NCBI GenBank assembly: GCA_017396925.1
Contig: JAFQKM010000022.1
Location: forward strand, 1 to 6,001
Reading direction: 5' to 3'
DNA: 6,001 nucleotides
From: Clostridia bacterium
GTDB taxonomy: Bacteria; Bacillota; Clostridia; Oscillospirales; Butyricicoccaceae
Below the pieces are notes generated by a model. The model saw nothing but the letters and a program-made list of their open reading frames with translations. It did no database searches and had not been told where the DNA came from. Positions 1 to 6,001 of the stretch are shown one piece after another (positions within the stretch are counted from its first letter, which is position 1; every line of letters starts with the position of its first letter). Position numbers and translations under genes: made by a program.

Positions 1-91
1 CATACAGGCCCCAATGGATGAACATGCCAAAGCGTGCGTGGGTAAACCACTGCATGCGGCGCTCGTATTCGCCGCGGTCAAACCGATACAT
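1..91 (-). CDS. Alpha-L-fucosidase (GH29), N-terminal fragment
   Basis: The first 30 codons of a gene that continues past the left edge. The peptide begins MYRFDRGEYERRMQWF and then reads HARFGMFIHWGLY. The R-F-G-M-F-I-H-W-G-L-Y block is the conserved N-terminal strand of family GH29 alpha-L-fucosidases, retaining enzymes that remove terminal L-fucose from glycans; the His lies in the active-site region of known members. The ATG at 91-89 is preceded by AAAGGAAGG (105-97) with a 5-base gap, an excellent ribosome binding site, so the start is secure. No signal peptide is visible at this N-terminus, which suggests a cytoplasmic enzyme, although not all GH29 proteins are exported in any case. It is divergent from the tRNA gene and has its own promoter. 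The catalytic residues lie outside the window, so activity and substrate linkage cannot be judged. Confidence 0.85.
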   Translation of the reverse strand, partial: MYRFDRGEYERRMQWFTHARFGMFIHWGLY

Positions 92-126
92 GATATCCTT
101 CCTTTCCCGGTTGCTGATTTGTAGAC

Positions 127-155
127 AGTTTATCACAGTACTGTGAATTTCGCAA
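127..155 (-). promoter_or_regulatory. Candidate promoter of the fucosidase gene
   Basis: Read on the minus strand: -35 TTGCGA (155-150), a 17-base spacer, and -10 TAAACT (132-127) preceded by TGA, which gives an extended -10. The predicted transcription start is near 120, leaving a leader of about 29 bases before the ATG at 91 that includes the ribosome binding site. The boxes are imperfect (4 of 6 matches each), consistent with a regulated promoter. The spacer is almost filled by a palindrome, listed separately. Confidence 0.6.
133..146. promoter_or_regulatory. Perfect 14-bp palindrome, candidate operator
   Basis: TCACAGTACTGTGA is a perfect inverted repeat with 7-base arms. It sits wholly within the 17-base spacer of the minus-strand fucosidase promoter and includes the TG of the extended -10. 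A protein bound here would block RNA polymerase, so a repressor of fucoside or glycan use is a natural guess. It has no gap between arms, so it is a poor RNA hairpin, and it lies upstream of the predicted start and would not be transcribed from this promoter. I do not recognise it as a named operator; the regulator is not in the window. Confidence 0.5.
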
Positions 156-182
156 GGGCGGAAGACCCCCGCCAATCGCCCA

Positions 183-211
183 TTGACATTTCAAAGGATT
201 TCCTTTATAAT
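183..211 (+). promoter_or_regulatory. Consensus SigA promoter for tRNA-Thr
   Basis: TTGACA (183-188), a 17-base spacer and TATAAT (206-211): a perfect match to both housekeeping sigma-factor boxes at ideal spacing. The start should be near 218, about 78 bases before the mature tRNA 5' end. Such a strong, unregulated-looking promoter fits a stable-RNA gene. The intervening leader contains the two 35-bp repeats. Confidence 0.9.
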
Positions 212-222
212 AATTGGGCAAA

Positions 223-292
223 CATGCTGGTGCAGCACGTCGGCACCGTTTGTTTTTCATGCTGATGCAGCACGACGGTACCGTTTGTATTT
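223..292 (+). repeat. Two 35-bp tandem units copying the tRNA-Thr 5' end
   Basis: Units at 223-257 and 258-292 are each exactly 35 bp, and the next unit boundary (293) runs straight into the tRNA gene. Each begins CATGCTG(G/A)TGCAGCAC, matching CATGCTGGTGTAGCAC at 293-308, the tRNA 5' acceptor strand, bases 8-9 and the 5' D-stem. With one indel the match continues into TCGG of the D-loop. The remainder (ACCGTTTG then a T-rich end) is shared by the two units only. Unit 1 keeps acceptor strand GCTGGTG; unit 2 has GCTGATG. Both carry C where the tRNA has the invariant U8. In both, TGCTG and CAGCA form a perfect 5-base inverted repeat with a 3-base loop. They lie inside the predicted tRNA precursor. 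They are not tRNA genes, since everything after the D-loop is missing. Confidence 0.85.
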
Positions 293-295
293 CAT

Positions 296-371
296 GCTGG
301 TGTAGCACAGTCGGAAGTGCATCGGATTCGTAACCCGAAGGTCGCGCGTTCAAGTCGCGTCACCAGCTCCA
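296..371 (+). tRNA. tRNA-Thr (anticodon CGT)
   Basis: A complete 76-base tRNA including encoded CCA (369-371). Acceptor stem GCTGGTG (296-302) pairs perfectly with CACCAGC (361-367); discriminator T368. The D-stem is GCAC/GTGC (305-308, 317-320) with loop AGTCGGAA carrying the G18-G19 pair. The anticodon stem is TCGGA/CCCGA (322-326, 334-338), loop TTCGTAA, anticodon CGT at 329-331, reading ACG threonine codons. The variable loop is AGGTC; the T-stem is GCGCG/CGCGT with loop TTCAAGT. The base pair next to the anticodon loop (31-39) is an A-C mismatch; all other stems pair, with one G-T in the T-stem. Driven by the consensus promoter at 183-211 and closed by the terminator that begins at the CCA end. 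Confidence 0.96.
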
Positions 372-404
372 AAAGCTCTGTCCGCAAGGCAGAGCTTTTT
401 GCTT
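371..404 (+). terminator. Intrinsic terminator of tRNA-Thr
   Basis: AAAAGCTCTG (371-380) pairs perfectly with CAGAGCTTTT (390-399). The stem extends past a bulged T381 by CC/GG to a GCAA tetraloop (384-387). A T-rich tail TTTTTGCTTTT follows. It starts at the last base of the tRNA CCA, so processing would trim it off. It also separates tRNA transcription from cotH downstream. Confidence 0.93.
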
Positions 405-449
405 TTCCAAGCCATTTTGAATTACCAAACAGAAAGAAGGGTTTTTCCC

Positions 450-2702
450 ATGCAGAAAAAACTGCGTTTTCTTTCCCTGCTTCTGGCAGCTCTCCTGCTC
501 CTGCCCCTCCTTCCGCTGCCGGTCATGGCCGCTTCGCCGACGGCAGAGGAGGCCCTGCTCGTCTACCGCGCCGCAGAGGACGCCGAGCATCCGGCCAGCG
601 CCGCTGTGCAGACGGTGGATGGGCAGCGCTGCCTGTTTCTGCCCGCTTCGGCCGACCTGCACGCCCTGACGCTGGATTTCCCGGCCGCGCGCTGCAAAAT
701 CTCGGCAGGCAGCCGAAGCCTGACGGTCGAGCCGGGCAAGGCCTTTGATTTTCTCGCCCTCTTCCCCACCCGTCCTGCCGATGGCCGCTATATGATCAGC
801 GTCACCATGGACGGCGCCGCAGCCTCGGTCTGCGTCATGCAGTCGGCCAATCTGCGCTCCCTCTACATCACCAGCGCCGATCCTGCCAAGGATCACGCCT
901 ATGTCGACGCCGCCAAGAGCAACAAGGCCAAGGACAACCCCATGGTCCTGCTCGACAGCGACGGCCGCCTGATCTATCAGGGCGCTATGAAGGAGATCAA
1001 GGGCCGCGGCAACTCCACCTGGGGCTATGCCAAGAAGCCCTATCAGTTCAAGCTGAAGGAAAATGCCGACCTGCTGGAACAGGGCGGCAACGAGGCCGCC
1101 AAGACATGGATCCTGCTGGCCAACTATGCCGACGGCTCGCTGATGCGCAATAAGATGACCAACGACCTCGCCGGAGTTCTGGACATCGAGTATGCCAATC
1201 ACAGTGATTTTGTCGATCTCTACTACGACGGCGCCTACTGCGGCACCTATCTGCTCAGCGAAAAGGTCGAGATCGGCGACGGCCGCATCGAGATCCGCGA
1301 TCTGGAAAAGGTCATCGAAGAGGTAAACGGCGAAGAGGTCGACTTCGACGCGCTGCCCACCGTCCCGGCAGCCAATGTCCACGGCGGCCGGATGCAGGTG
1401 GTCGACGGCGTGGCCCTGCCCGAGGACTACACGGGCGGCTATCTGCTGGAAATGGACTATGAATCCCGCGCCAAAGAGGAAAAGAGCTGGTTCTGCTCGA
1501 CCCGCGGGCAGTATGTGGTCTGCAAATCCCCCGAATATCTGCCGGCCGAGGCCATGAACGAGGTCAGCGGCCTCTATCAGGCCTTTGAAGACGCCGTGTA
1601 CAACGGCGGCACCCATCCGGTCACCGGCAAGGATTATACCGACTATATCGATCTGCCCTCGCTGGCCAAAATGTATCTGCTGCTGGCCATCTCCCAGAAC
1701 GGCGACGCCTTCCGCAGCTCGACCTATTTCTATATTCCCGATCATCAGCAGAAGCTCTACGGCGGCCCGGTCTGGGACTTCGACACCGCCTACGGCCTCT
1801 ATACCGTCAATCAGGTCGAAGGCTTTGTGCCGGCCCGCACCGGCCTTGTCCAGATGCTGCTGCGCATCGAGAGCTTCCGCAAGGCCGTCAATGCCCAGTG
1901 GGAGATCCTGCAGCCGGTCCTTGAAGAGACCGTCCTTCACGCTTCTCCCTCTGCCGAAACCGACGGCGTCCGCTCGATCGCATCCTACGGCCGTATGCTG
2001 GAGGCCAGCCGCAATATGGACGCCCTGCGCTGGAACCATACCGAAGCCTACAGCACCCACATCGACGCCCTCTATGCCTTCCTGCAGGAAAGCTGCCTCT
2101 GGGCCGAAACCGTGCTGACCGATCCCGAAACCGACTGGCAGCTCGGCTTTGTCGACGTTGATCCCGACGCATGGTATGCATCCGACGTGGCCTATGTCAC
2201 AGGCGCCGGCTATTTCTCGGGCTTTTCCGACGTCCTCTTCCAGCCCGACCAGCAGATGACCCGCGCCATGCTGGTCACCGTCCTGCACCGCATGGCCGGC
2301 AGGCCCGAAGCTTCGGGCAGCTGCACCTTTACCGACGTCGCTCCCGACACATGGTATTCCGACGCCGTGGTCTGGGCCCAGCAGGCCGGCATTGCCCGCG
2401 GCATCGGCAACGGCCGCTTCGGCACCGAAGACTTTGTCACCCGCCAGGAGCTGGTGGTCTTCCTCCACCGCTTTGCCAACTATATGGGCATCTCCCCGGT
2501 TTCGGCCGATATCCCCGATACCTTCCGCGACCTTCCTGCGGTCTCGTCCTGGGCGAAGGAGGCCCTCGGCTGGGCCATCGACCAAAAGATCCTCAACGGC
2601 GCCTCCGAAAACGGCCAGCCGCTTCTTCTGCCCGGCAATACCGCCACCCGCGCCGAAACGGCAGCCATCCTCCATCGCTATGATCTGGCCATTGCCCGAT
2701 AA
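450..2702 (+). CDS. Secreted CotH-kinase-family protein with three SLH domains
   Basis: 750 residues. The ATG at 450 is chosen because GAAGG (436-440) sits 9 bases upstream and the protein then opens with a classic signal peptide: MQKK plus a Leu-rich core ending near VMA-AS (residues 21-24). An upstream in-frame start at 399 lies in the tRNA terminator tail and is rejected. Residues about 25-150 match no domain I recognise. About 150-560 is a CotH-like kinase domain: KGRGNSTW at 184-191, then KKPYQFKLK, SLMRNKM, a YYDGAYCGTYLLSEK strand, and WDFDTAYGLY at 442-451, whose acidic residues fit the metal/catalytic site of the family. Three SLH repeats follow, starting near 567, 625 and 687, which should hold it non-covalently to secondary cell-wall polymer. 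Bacillus CotH phosphorylates spore-coat proteins; here the SLH tail points to vegetative surface display, so the substrate is unknown. I find no convincing promoter in the 46 bases after the tRNA terminator; read-through or a weak promoter may serve. Confidence 0.92.
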   Translation: MQKKLRFLSLLLAALLLLPLLPLPVMAASPTAEEALLVYRAAEDAEHPASAAVQTVDGQRCLFLPASADLHALTLDFPAARCKISAGSRSLTVEPGKAFDFLALFPTRPADGRYMISVTMDGAAASVCVMQSANLRSLYITSADPAKDHAYVDAAKSNKAKDNPMVLLDSDGRLIYQGAMKEIKGRGNSTWGYAKKPYQFKLKENADLLEQGGNEAAKTWILLANYADGSLMRNKMTNDLAGVLDIEYANHSDFVDLYYDGAYCGTYLLSEKVEIGDGRIEIRDLEKVIEEVNGEEVDFDALPTVPAANVHGGRMQVVDGVALPEDYTGGYLLEMDYESRAKEEKSWFCSTRGQYVVCKSPEYLPAEAMNEVSGLYQAFEDAVYNGGTHPVTGKDYTDYIDLPSLAKMYLLLAISQNGDAFRSSTYFYIPDHQQKLYGGPVWDFDTAYGLYTVNQVEGFVPARTGLVQMLLRIESFRKAVNAQWEILQPVLEETVLHASPSAETDGVRSIASYGRMLEASRNMDALRWNHTEAYSTHIDALYAFLQESCLWAETVLTDPETDWQLGFVDVDPDAWYASDVAYVTGAGYFSGFSDVLFQPDQQMTRAMLVTVLHRMAGRPEASGSCTFTDVAPDTWYSDAVVWAQQAGIARGIGNGRFGTEDFVTRQELVVFLHRFANYMGISPVSADIPDTFRDLPAVSSWAKEALGWAIDQKILNGASENGQPLLLPGNTATRAETAAILHRYDLAIAR

Positions 2703-2714
2703 GCATTCTCCCCC

Positions 2715-2744
2715 ATCCCCCACCTTGCGTGGGGGATTTTCTTA
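2715..2744 (+). terminator. Intrinsic terminator after cotH-like gene
   Basis: ATCCCCCAC (2715-2723) pairs perfectly with GTGGGGGAT (2729-2737) around loop CTTGC, followed by TTTTCTT. The stop codon of the CotH-family gene is 12 bases upstream. Unusually, its loop and 3' arm also supply the -35 box of the next promoter. Confidence 0.93.
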
Positions 2745-2753
2745 TGTTATAAT
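2725..2753 (+). promoter_or_regulatory. Promoter of the ABC-F gene, overlapping a terminator
   Basis: TATAAT at 2748-2753 is a perfect -10, and TGT directly before it makes an extended -10 (TGTTATAAT). At a 17-base spacing the -35 position falls on TTGCGT (2725-2730), which lies in the loop and first bases of the 3' arm of the preceding terminator. The start is expected near 2760, giving a leader of about 62 bases that begins with a small GCCG/CGGC hairpin (2760-2773) and ends with AGGAG (2811-2815), 6 bases before the ATG. Confidence 0.75.
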
Positions 2754-2821
2754 CCCCTTGCCGCAAAAACGGCATATTTCCCCTGAAAAAATCATCGACT
2801 ATACAGATACAGGAGCCCAAC

Positions 2822-4378
<1,557 letters not shown>

Positions 4379-4385
4379 TCTGTAA

Positions 4386-4405
4386 AGGCATGCTTCGGCA
4401 TGCCT
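4386..4405 (+). other. UUCG-tetraloop hairpin after the ABC-F stop
   Basis: AGGCATGC (4386-4393), loop TTCG, GCATGCCT (4398-4405): a perfect 8-bp stem closed by the very stable C(UUCG)G tetraloop, 7 bases after the ABC-F stop. No T-run follows (GGCACCGG comes next), so it is not a standard intrinsic terminator; a 3'-end stabiliser or pause element is more likely. The rest of the gap to 4467 shows no gene or repeat that I can support. Confidence 0.65.
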
Positions 4406-4467
4406 GGCACCGGCCGTGTTCTGCTGGCCCCCGTTTCCAAGACCCCGATCCGCTGATCCCGCTTTCC

Positions 4468-4497
4468 TTTGCATTTTTGCCGCCGCTGTGATACAAT
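4468..4497 (+). promoter_or_regulatory. Candidate promoter of the GIY-YIG gene
   Basis: TGATACAAT (4489-4497) is an extended -10 with TACAAT, 5 of 6 to consensus. A weak -35 is TTTGCA (4468-4473, 18-base spacer) or TTGCAT (4469-4474, 17-base spacer). The start would be near 4504. This would put upstream in-frame starts TTG 4469 and ATG 4496 outside the transcript and supports a later start for the gene. Confidence 0.5.
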
Positions 4498-4513
4498 GCG
4501 GCTGGTGATTTTT

Positions 4514-4756
4514 TTGAACTATACCTATATCCTCAAATGTGCCGACGGCACCTTTTATACCGGCTGGACCAACGATCTCGACAGGCGTCTGGCCGCCCAC
4601 AACGCCGGAAAGGGCGGAAAATATACCCGTTCCCACCGCCCGGTCTCGCTGGCCTATTTCGAGACCTTCGAGACCCGCGAGGAAGCCATGCGCCGCGAGG
4701 TGCAGATCAAGCAGCTGACCCGCGCCCAGAAACTCGAGCTGATCGAAGCACAGTAA
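4514..4756 (+). CDS. Small GIY-YIG domain protein, UPF0213 (YhbQ/YazA) type
   Basis: 80 residues from a TTG start, essentially one GIY-YIG nuclease-fold domain. The protein opens MNYTYILKCADGTFYTGWTN: YTYIL stands for the GIY strand and YTG (15-17) for YIG. Further family residues are Arg24/25 in DLDRRL, His29-Asn30, the GKYT segment (35-38), and Glu62 in REVQIKQL, the expected metal-binding Glu. Single-domain members of this group are small bacterial proteins; E. coli YhbQ has reported DNase activity, but the cellular role is unclear. TTG 4514 is chosen because the family usually starts at M-N-Y, GGTGAT (4504-4509) sits just upstream, and the likely -10 box overlaps the other starts. In-frame ATG 4496 or TTG 4469 would add 6 or 15 residues (MHFCRRCDTMRLVIF), which look unlike the family. 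Convergent with the cyclophilin gene. Confidence 0.85.
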   Translation: MNYTYILKCADGTFYTGWTNDLDRRLAAHNAGKGGKYTRSHRPVSLAYFETFETREEAMRREVQIKQLTRAQKLELIEAQ

Positions 4757-4762
4757 CATAAA

Positions 4763-4791
4763 AAAAGACCTCCCGCTGTGGGAGGTCTTTT
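4763..4791. terminator. Bidirectional terminator between convergent genes
   Basis: AAAAGACCTCCC (4763-4774) pairs perfectly with GGGAGGTCTTTT (4780-4791) around loop GCTGT. Plus-strand transcripts meet TTTTGCTTTGCTT; minus-strand transcripts meet TTTTTT from the A-run at 4761-4766. It lies 6 bases past the GIY-YIG stop and 7 bases past the cyclophilin stop, serving both. Confidence 0.95.
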
Positions 4792-4798
4792 GCTTTGC

Positions 4799-5425
4799 TT
4801 ATTTTTCGATGATCTTGATGTATTCGATCACAGGCTGGTCGCCGGCATTGACCGAACCGTTTTCGTCGTAGGGCTTGACGGTGTCACAGATGGCATCGAC
4901 CACCTCCATGCCCTCCAGCACGCGGCCGAAGGCGGCATAGTTGCCGTCGAGGAACTCGCTGTCGGCATGGCATATAAAGAACTGGGAGGAGGCGCTGTCA
5001 TAGCCGGTGGGCTTGCGGGCCATCGAGATGACGCCGCGGGTGTGGCTCAGGTTGTTCTCGACGCCGTTGGCGCTGAACTCGCCCTTGATGACCTGGCCGC
5101 TGCCGCCCTGGCCGTCGCCGTAGGGGTCGCCGCCCTGGATCATAAAGCCGGCATAGACGCGGTGGAAGGTCAGGCCGTCATAAAAGCCCTCCCCTACCAG
5201 ACCGAGGAAATTATCGACCGTGATGGGGGCCACATCGGCATCCAGCTCGATCTGCAGCACGCCGTAGTCTTTGATCGACATTTCCACATAGTGCTTGCCG
5301 CTGATGCCTTCGGCCTCGTCCTTGGGCATGCTGGGGATGATCAGGAAAAAGATCACAGCCGCCATGGCCGCAATACCGAACAGGATGGTCATCGGGCTGG
5401 CCTTTTCGTATTTCTTCTCTTTCAA
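4799..5425 (-). CDS. Membrane-anchored cyclophilin-type peptidyl-prolyl isomerase
   Basis: 208 residues. It catalyses cis-trans isomerisation of Xaa-Pro bonds to help proteins fold. Residues 1-10 are basic (MKEKKYEKAS), and about 11-31 form one hydrophobic helix ending LIIP. There is no lipobox Cys, so it is probably an uncleaved anchor with the catalytic domain outside the membrane. The cyclophilin domain is about 46-206: FHRVYAGFMIQGGD (87-100) carries Arg89, Phe94, Met95 and Gln97, equivalent to human CypA R55, F60, M61 and Q63; SQFFICH (147-153) carries Gln148 and Phe150 (Q111, F113). The CypA Trp121 position is Phe158 and His126 is Tyr163, common in bacterial cyclophilins and linked to weak cyclosporin binding. 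The start codon is TTG at 5425, backed by AAAGGAAG 7 bases upstream; the next ATG (Met12) would cut into the membrane helix. It has its own promoter and shares a terminator with the GIY-YIG gene. Confidence 0.94.
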   Translation of the reverse strand: MKEKKYEKASPMTILFGIAAMAAVIFFLIIPSMPKDEAEGISGKHYVEMSIKDYGVLQIELDADVAPITVDNFLGLVGEGFYDGLTFHRVYAGFMIQGGDPYGDGQGGSGQVIKGEFSANGVENNLSHTRGVISMARKPTGYDSASSQFFICHADSEFLDGNYAAFGRVLEGMEVVDAICDTVKPYDENGSVNAGDQPVIEYIKIIEK

Positions 5426-5432
5426 GATAAGT

Positions 5433-5440
5433 CTTCCTTT
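5433..5440 (-). promoter_or_regulatory. Ribosome binding site fixing the TTG start of the cyclophilin
   Basis: On the minus strand AAAGGAAG is followed by 7 bases (ACTTATC) and then TTG (5425-5423). No ATG or GTG in frame is similarly placed, so this site decides the start. Confidence 0.8.
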
Positions 5441-5464
5441 CTTGTTTGGGTATCGGATTTATTT

Positions 5465-5493
5465 ATCATACCAAAAAACCGTGCCGTTTGCAA
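5465..5493 (-). promoter_or_regulatory. Promoter of the cyclophilin gene
   Basis: On the minus strand: -35 TTGCAA (5493-5488), a 17-base spacer, and -10 TATGAT (5470-5465) with TGG before it, an extended -10. Transcription should begin near 5458, giving a leader of about 33 bases. It lies just beyond the terminator of the upstream membrane-protein gene, so the cyclophilin is a separate unit. Confidence 0.75.
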
Positions 5494-5500
5494 CAAATAA

Positions 5501-5530
5501 GAAAAGCACCGAAGGGGCTGCCTTCGGTGC
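5501..5530 (-). terminator. Intrinsic terminator of the YczE-family gene
   Basis: GCACCGAAGG (minus strand, 5530-5521) pairs perfectly with CCTTCGGTGC (5515-5506) around loop CAGCC, followed by TTTTCTTATTTG. It sits 15 bases past the stop codon of the membrane-protein gene and 8 bases before the -35 box of the cyclophilin promoter. Confidence 0.93.
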
Positions 5531-5545
5531 CTTGTGTGGTTTGGG

Positions 5546-6001
5546 TTATGCCTTGGTCTTGCCGCTGAAATAGTCCTTGAGGAATGCCCAGGTCTCGGCA
5601 AAGCTCTCGTTGCGTGTCTTCTTGACGTCGAAGCCCAGCAGCTTGCATACGCGCTGCATGGTGGGGCCGCCGCAGACAACGGCGATGAAGGTGCCGATGC
5701 CGAACTCGCCGCCCAGCAGCATGCCGACGGTGAAGGCGCAGGCCTCCATCAGCATACGGGTGGTGCCGACCGAGAAGGGCAGGCGGCGTGTCAGTGCCAG
5801 CATGAAGGAGTCGCGGGGACCGGAACCCAGCTGGGCCGACAGGTAGAGGTACATGCCGATGCTGTTGATCAGAATGGCAACAAAGCAGAGCGGGATCTGC
5901 AGCCAGACTTCGGTGATCTTGGGGATCAGGCCCAGGCTGGCGTTGATGTTCATGAAAATGTCGGTAAAACGGCCGATAAGCAGCGCATTGAGCACGGTGC
6001 C
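5546..6001 (-). CDS. YczE/YyaS-family integral membrane protein, C-terminal part
   Basis: The last 151 residues of a gene whose start lies beyond the right edge; the frame is open to base 6001, beginning GTVLNALLIGRFTDIF. An in-frame GTG at 5995 is internal, not the start: it falls inside a family-typical helix and has no ribosome binding site in view. Membrane segments are visible around VWLQIPLCFVAILINSIG, MLMEACAFTVGMLLGG and IGTFIAVVCGG. The motif LGSGPRDSFMLALTRRLPFSVGTTR is diagnostic of the YczE/YyaS group (COG2364), small polytopic proteins of poorly known function that are sometimes placed near YitT-type proteins. The C-terminal tail from about CKLLGFDVKK to the end is polar and likely cytoplasmic. 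The gene ends with its own terminator, so it is not co-transcribed with the cyclophilin except by read-through. Confidence 0.86.
   Translation of the reverse strand, partial: GTVLNALLIGRFTDIFMNINASLGLIPKITEVWLQIPLCFVAILINSIGMYLYLSAQLGSGPRDSFMLALTRRLPFSVGTTRMLMEACAFTVGMLLGGEFGIGTFIAVVCGGPTMQRVCKLLGFDVKKTRNESFAETWAFLKDYFSGKTKA

Noticed and set aside
223..292. CRISPR-like or tRNA-array reading of the 35-bp repeats
   Set aside because: There are only two contiguous units with no unique spacers, and neither unit has an anticodon arm, T arm or 3' acceptor strand.
218..295. T-box riboswitch upstream of the tRNA
   Set aside because: No T-box sequence, specifier loop or antiterminator is visible, and the downstream gene is a tRNA rather than a synthetase or amino-acid gene.
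399..449. Upstream start giving a longer CotH-family protein
   Set aside because: That start lies in the T-run of the tRNA terminator, lacks a ribosome binding site, and would bury the signal peptide behind 17 unrelated residues.
360..2723. A 787-codon open frame on the minus strand opposite the CotH-family gene
   Set aside because: The translation is a low-complexity Gly/Ala/Val/Asp/Leu-rich string without recognisable motifs, as expected when GC-biased codons are read antisense. It runs through the tRNA terminator, while the plus-strand frame has a signal peptide, a kinase domain and SLH repeats.
4778..5500. A 240-codon plus-strand frame opposite the cyclophilin gene
   Set aside because: Starts inside the bidirectional terminator and lies antisense to a clear cyclophilin; the product is Val/Asp/Ala-rich shadow sequence.

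Overview
The window looks like chromosomal DNA from a GC-rich, Gram-positive member of the Firmicutes, most likely a gut-type Clostridia (Oscillospiraceae/Ruminococcaceae-like). This is inferred from SLH cell-wall anchoring domains, SigA-type promoters (one with perfect TTGACA and TATAAT boxes), purine-rich ribosome binding sites, intrinsic terminators after most units, a tRNA with an encoded CCA end, and GC-rich coding sequence between AT-richer gaps. Genus cannot be fixed from the window alone.

Layout. Bases 1-91 (minus) are the first 30 codons of a GH29 alpha-L-fucosidase, read leftward out of the window from a promoter whose spacer holds a perfect 14-bp palindrome. Divergently, a perfect-consensus promoter (183-211) drives a tRNA-Thr(CGT) gene (296-371). 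Between them lie two exact-length 35-bp tandem units that copy the 5' end of that tRNA. A strong terminator (371-404) closes the tRNA. Next on the plus strand come a secreted CotH-kinase-family protein with three C-terminal SLH domains (450-2702), a terminator whose loop overlaps the -35 box of the next promoter, a YkpA/YbiT-like ABC-F ATPase (2822-4378), and a small UPF0213 GIY-YIG protein (about 4514-4756). A bidirectional terminator (4763-4791) separates these from two minus-strand genes: a membrane-anchored cyclophilin (4799-5425) with its own promoter and a TTG start, and the 3' part of a YczE/YyaS-family membrane protein (5546-6001, running off the right edge) ended by its own terminator.

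The genes look like independent single-gene units rather than one operon: almost every one has its own promoter and/or terminator. Themes are host-glycan use (fucosidase), cell-surface biology (SLH-CotH, surface-facing cyclophilin), translation (tRNA-Thr, ABC-F) and a small nuclease-fold protein. I see no CRISPR array, insertion sequence, phage module or clearly new multi-gene system. The least ordinary items are the tRNA 5'-end repeats in the tRNA leader, the SLH-anchored CotH-family protein, and the palindrome inside the fucosidase promoter. The very long antisense reading frames opposite cotH and the ABC-F gene are composition shadows.
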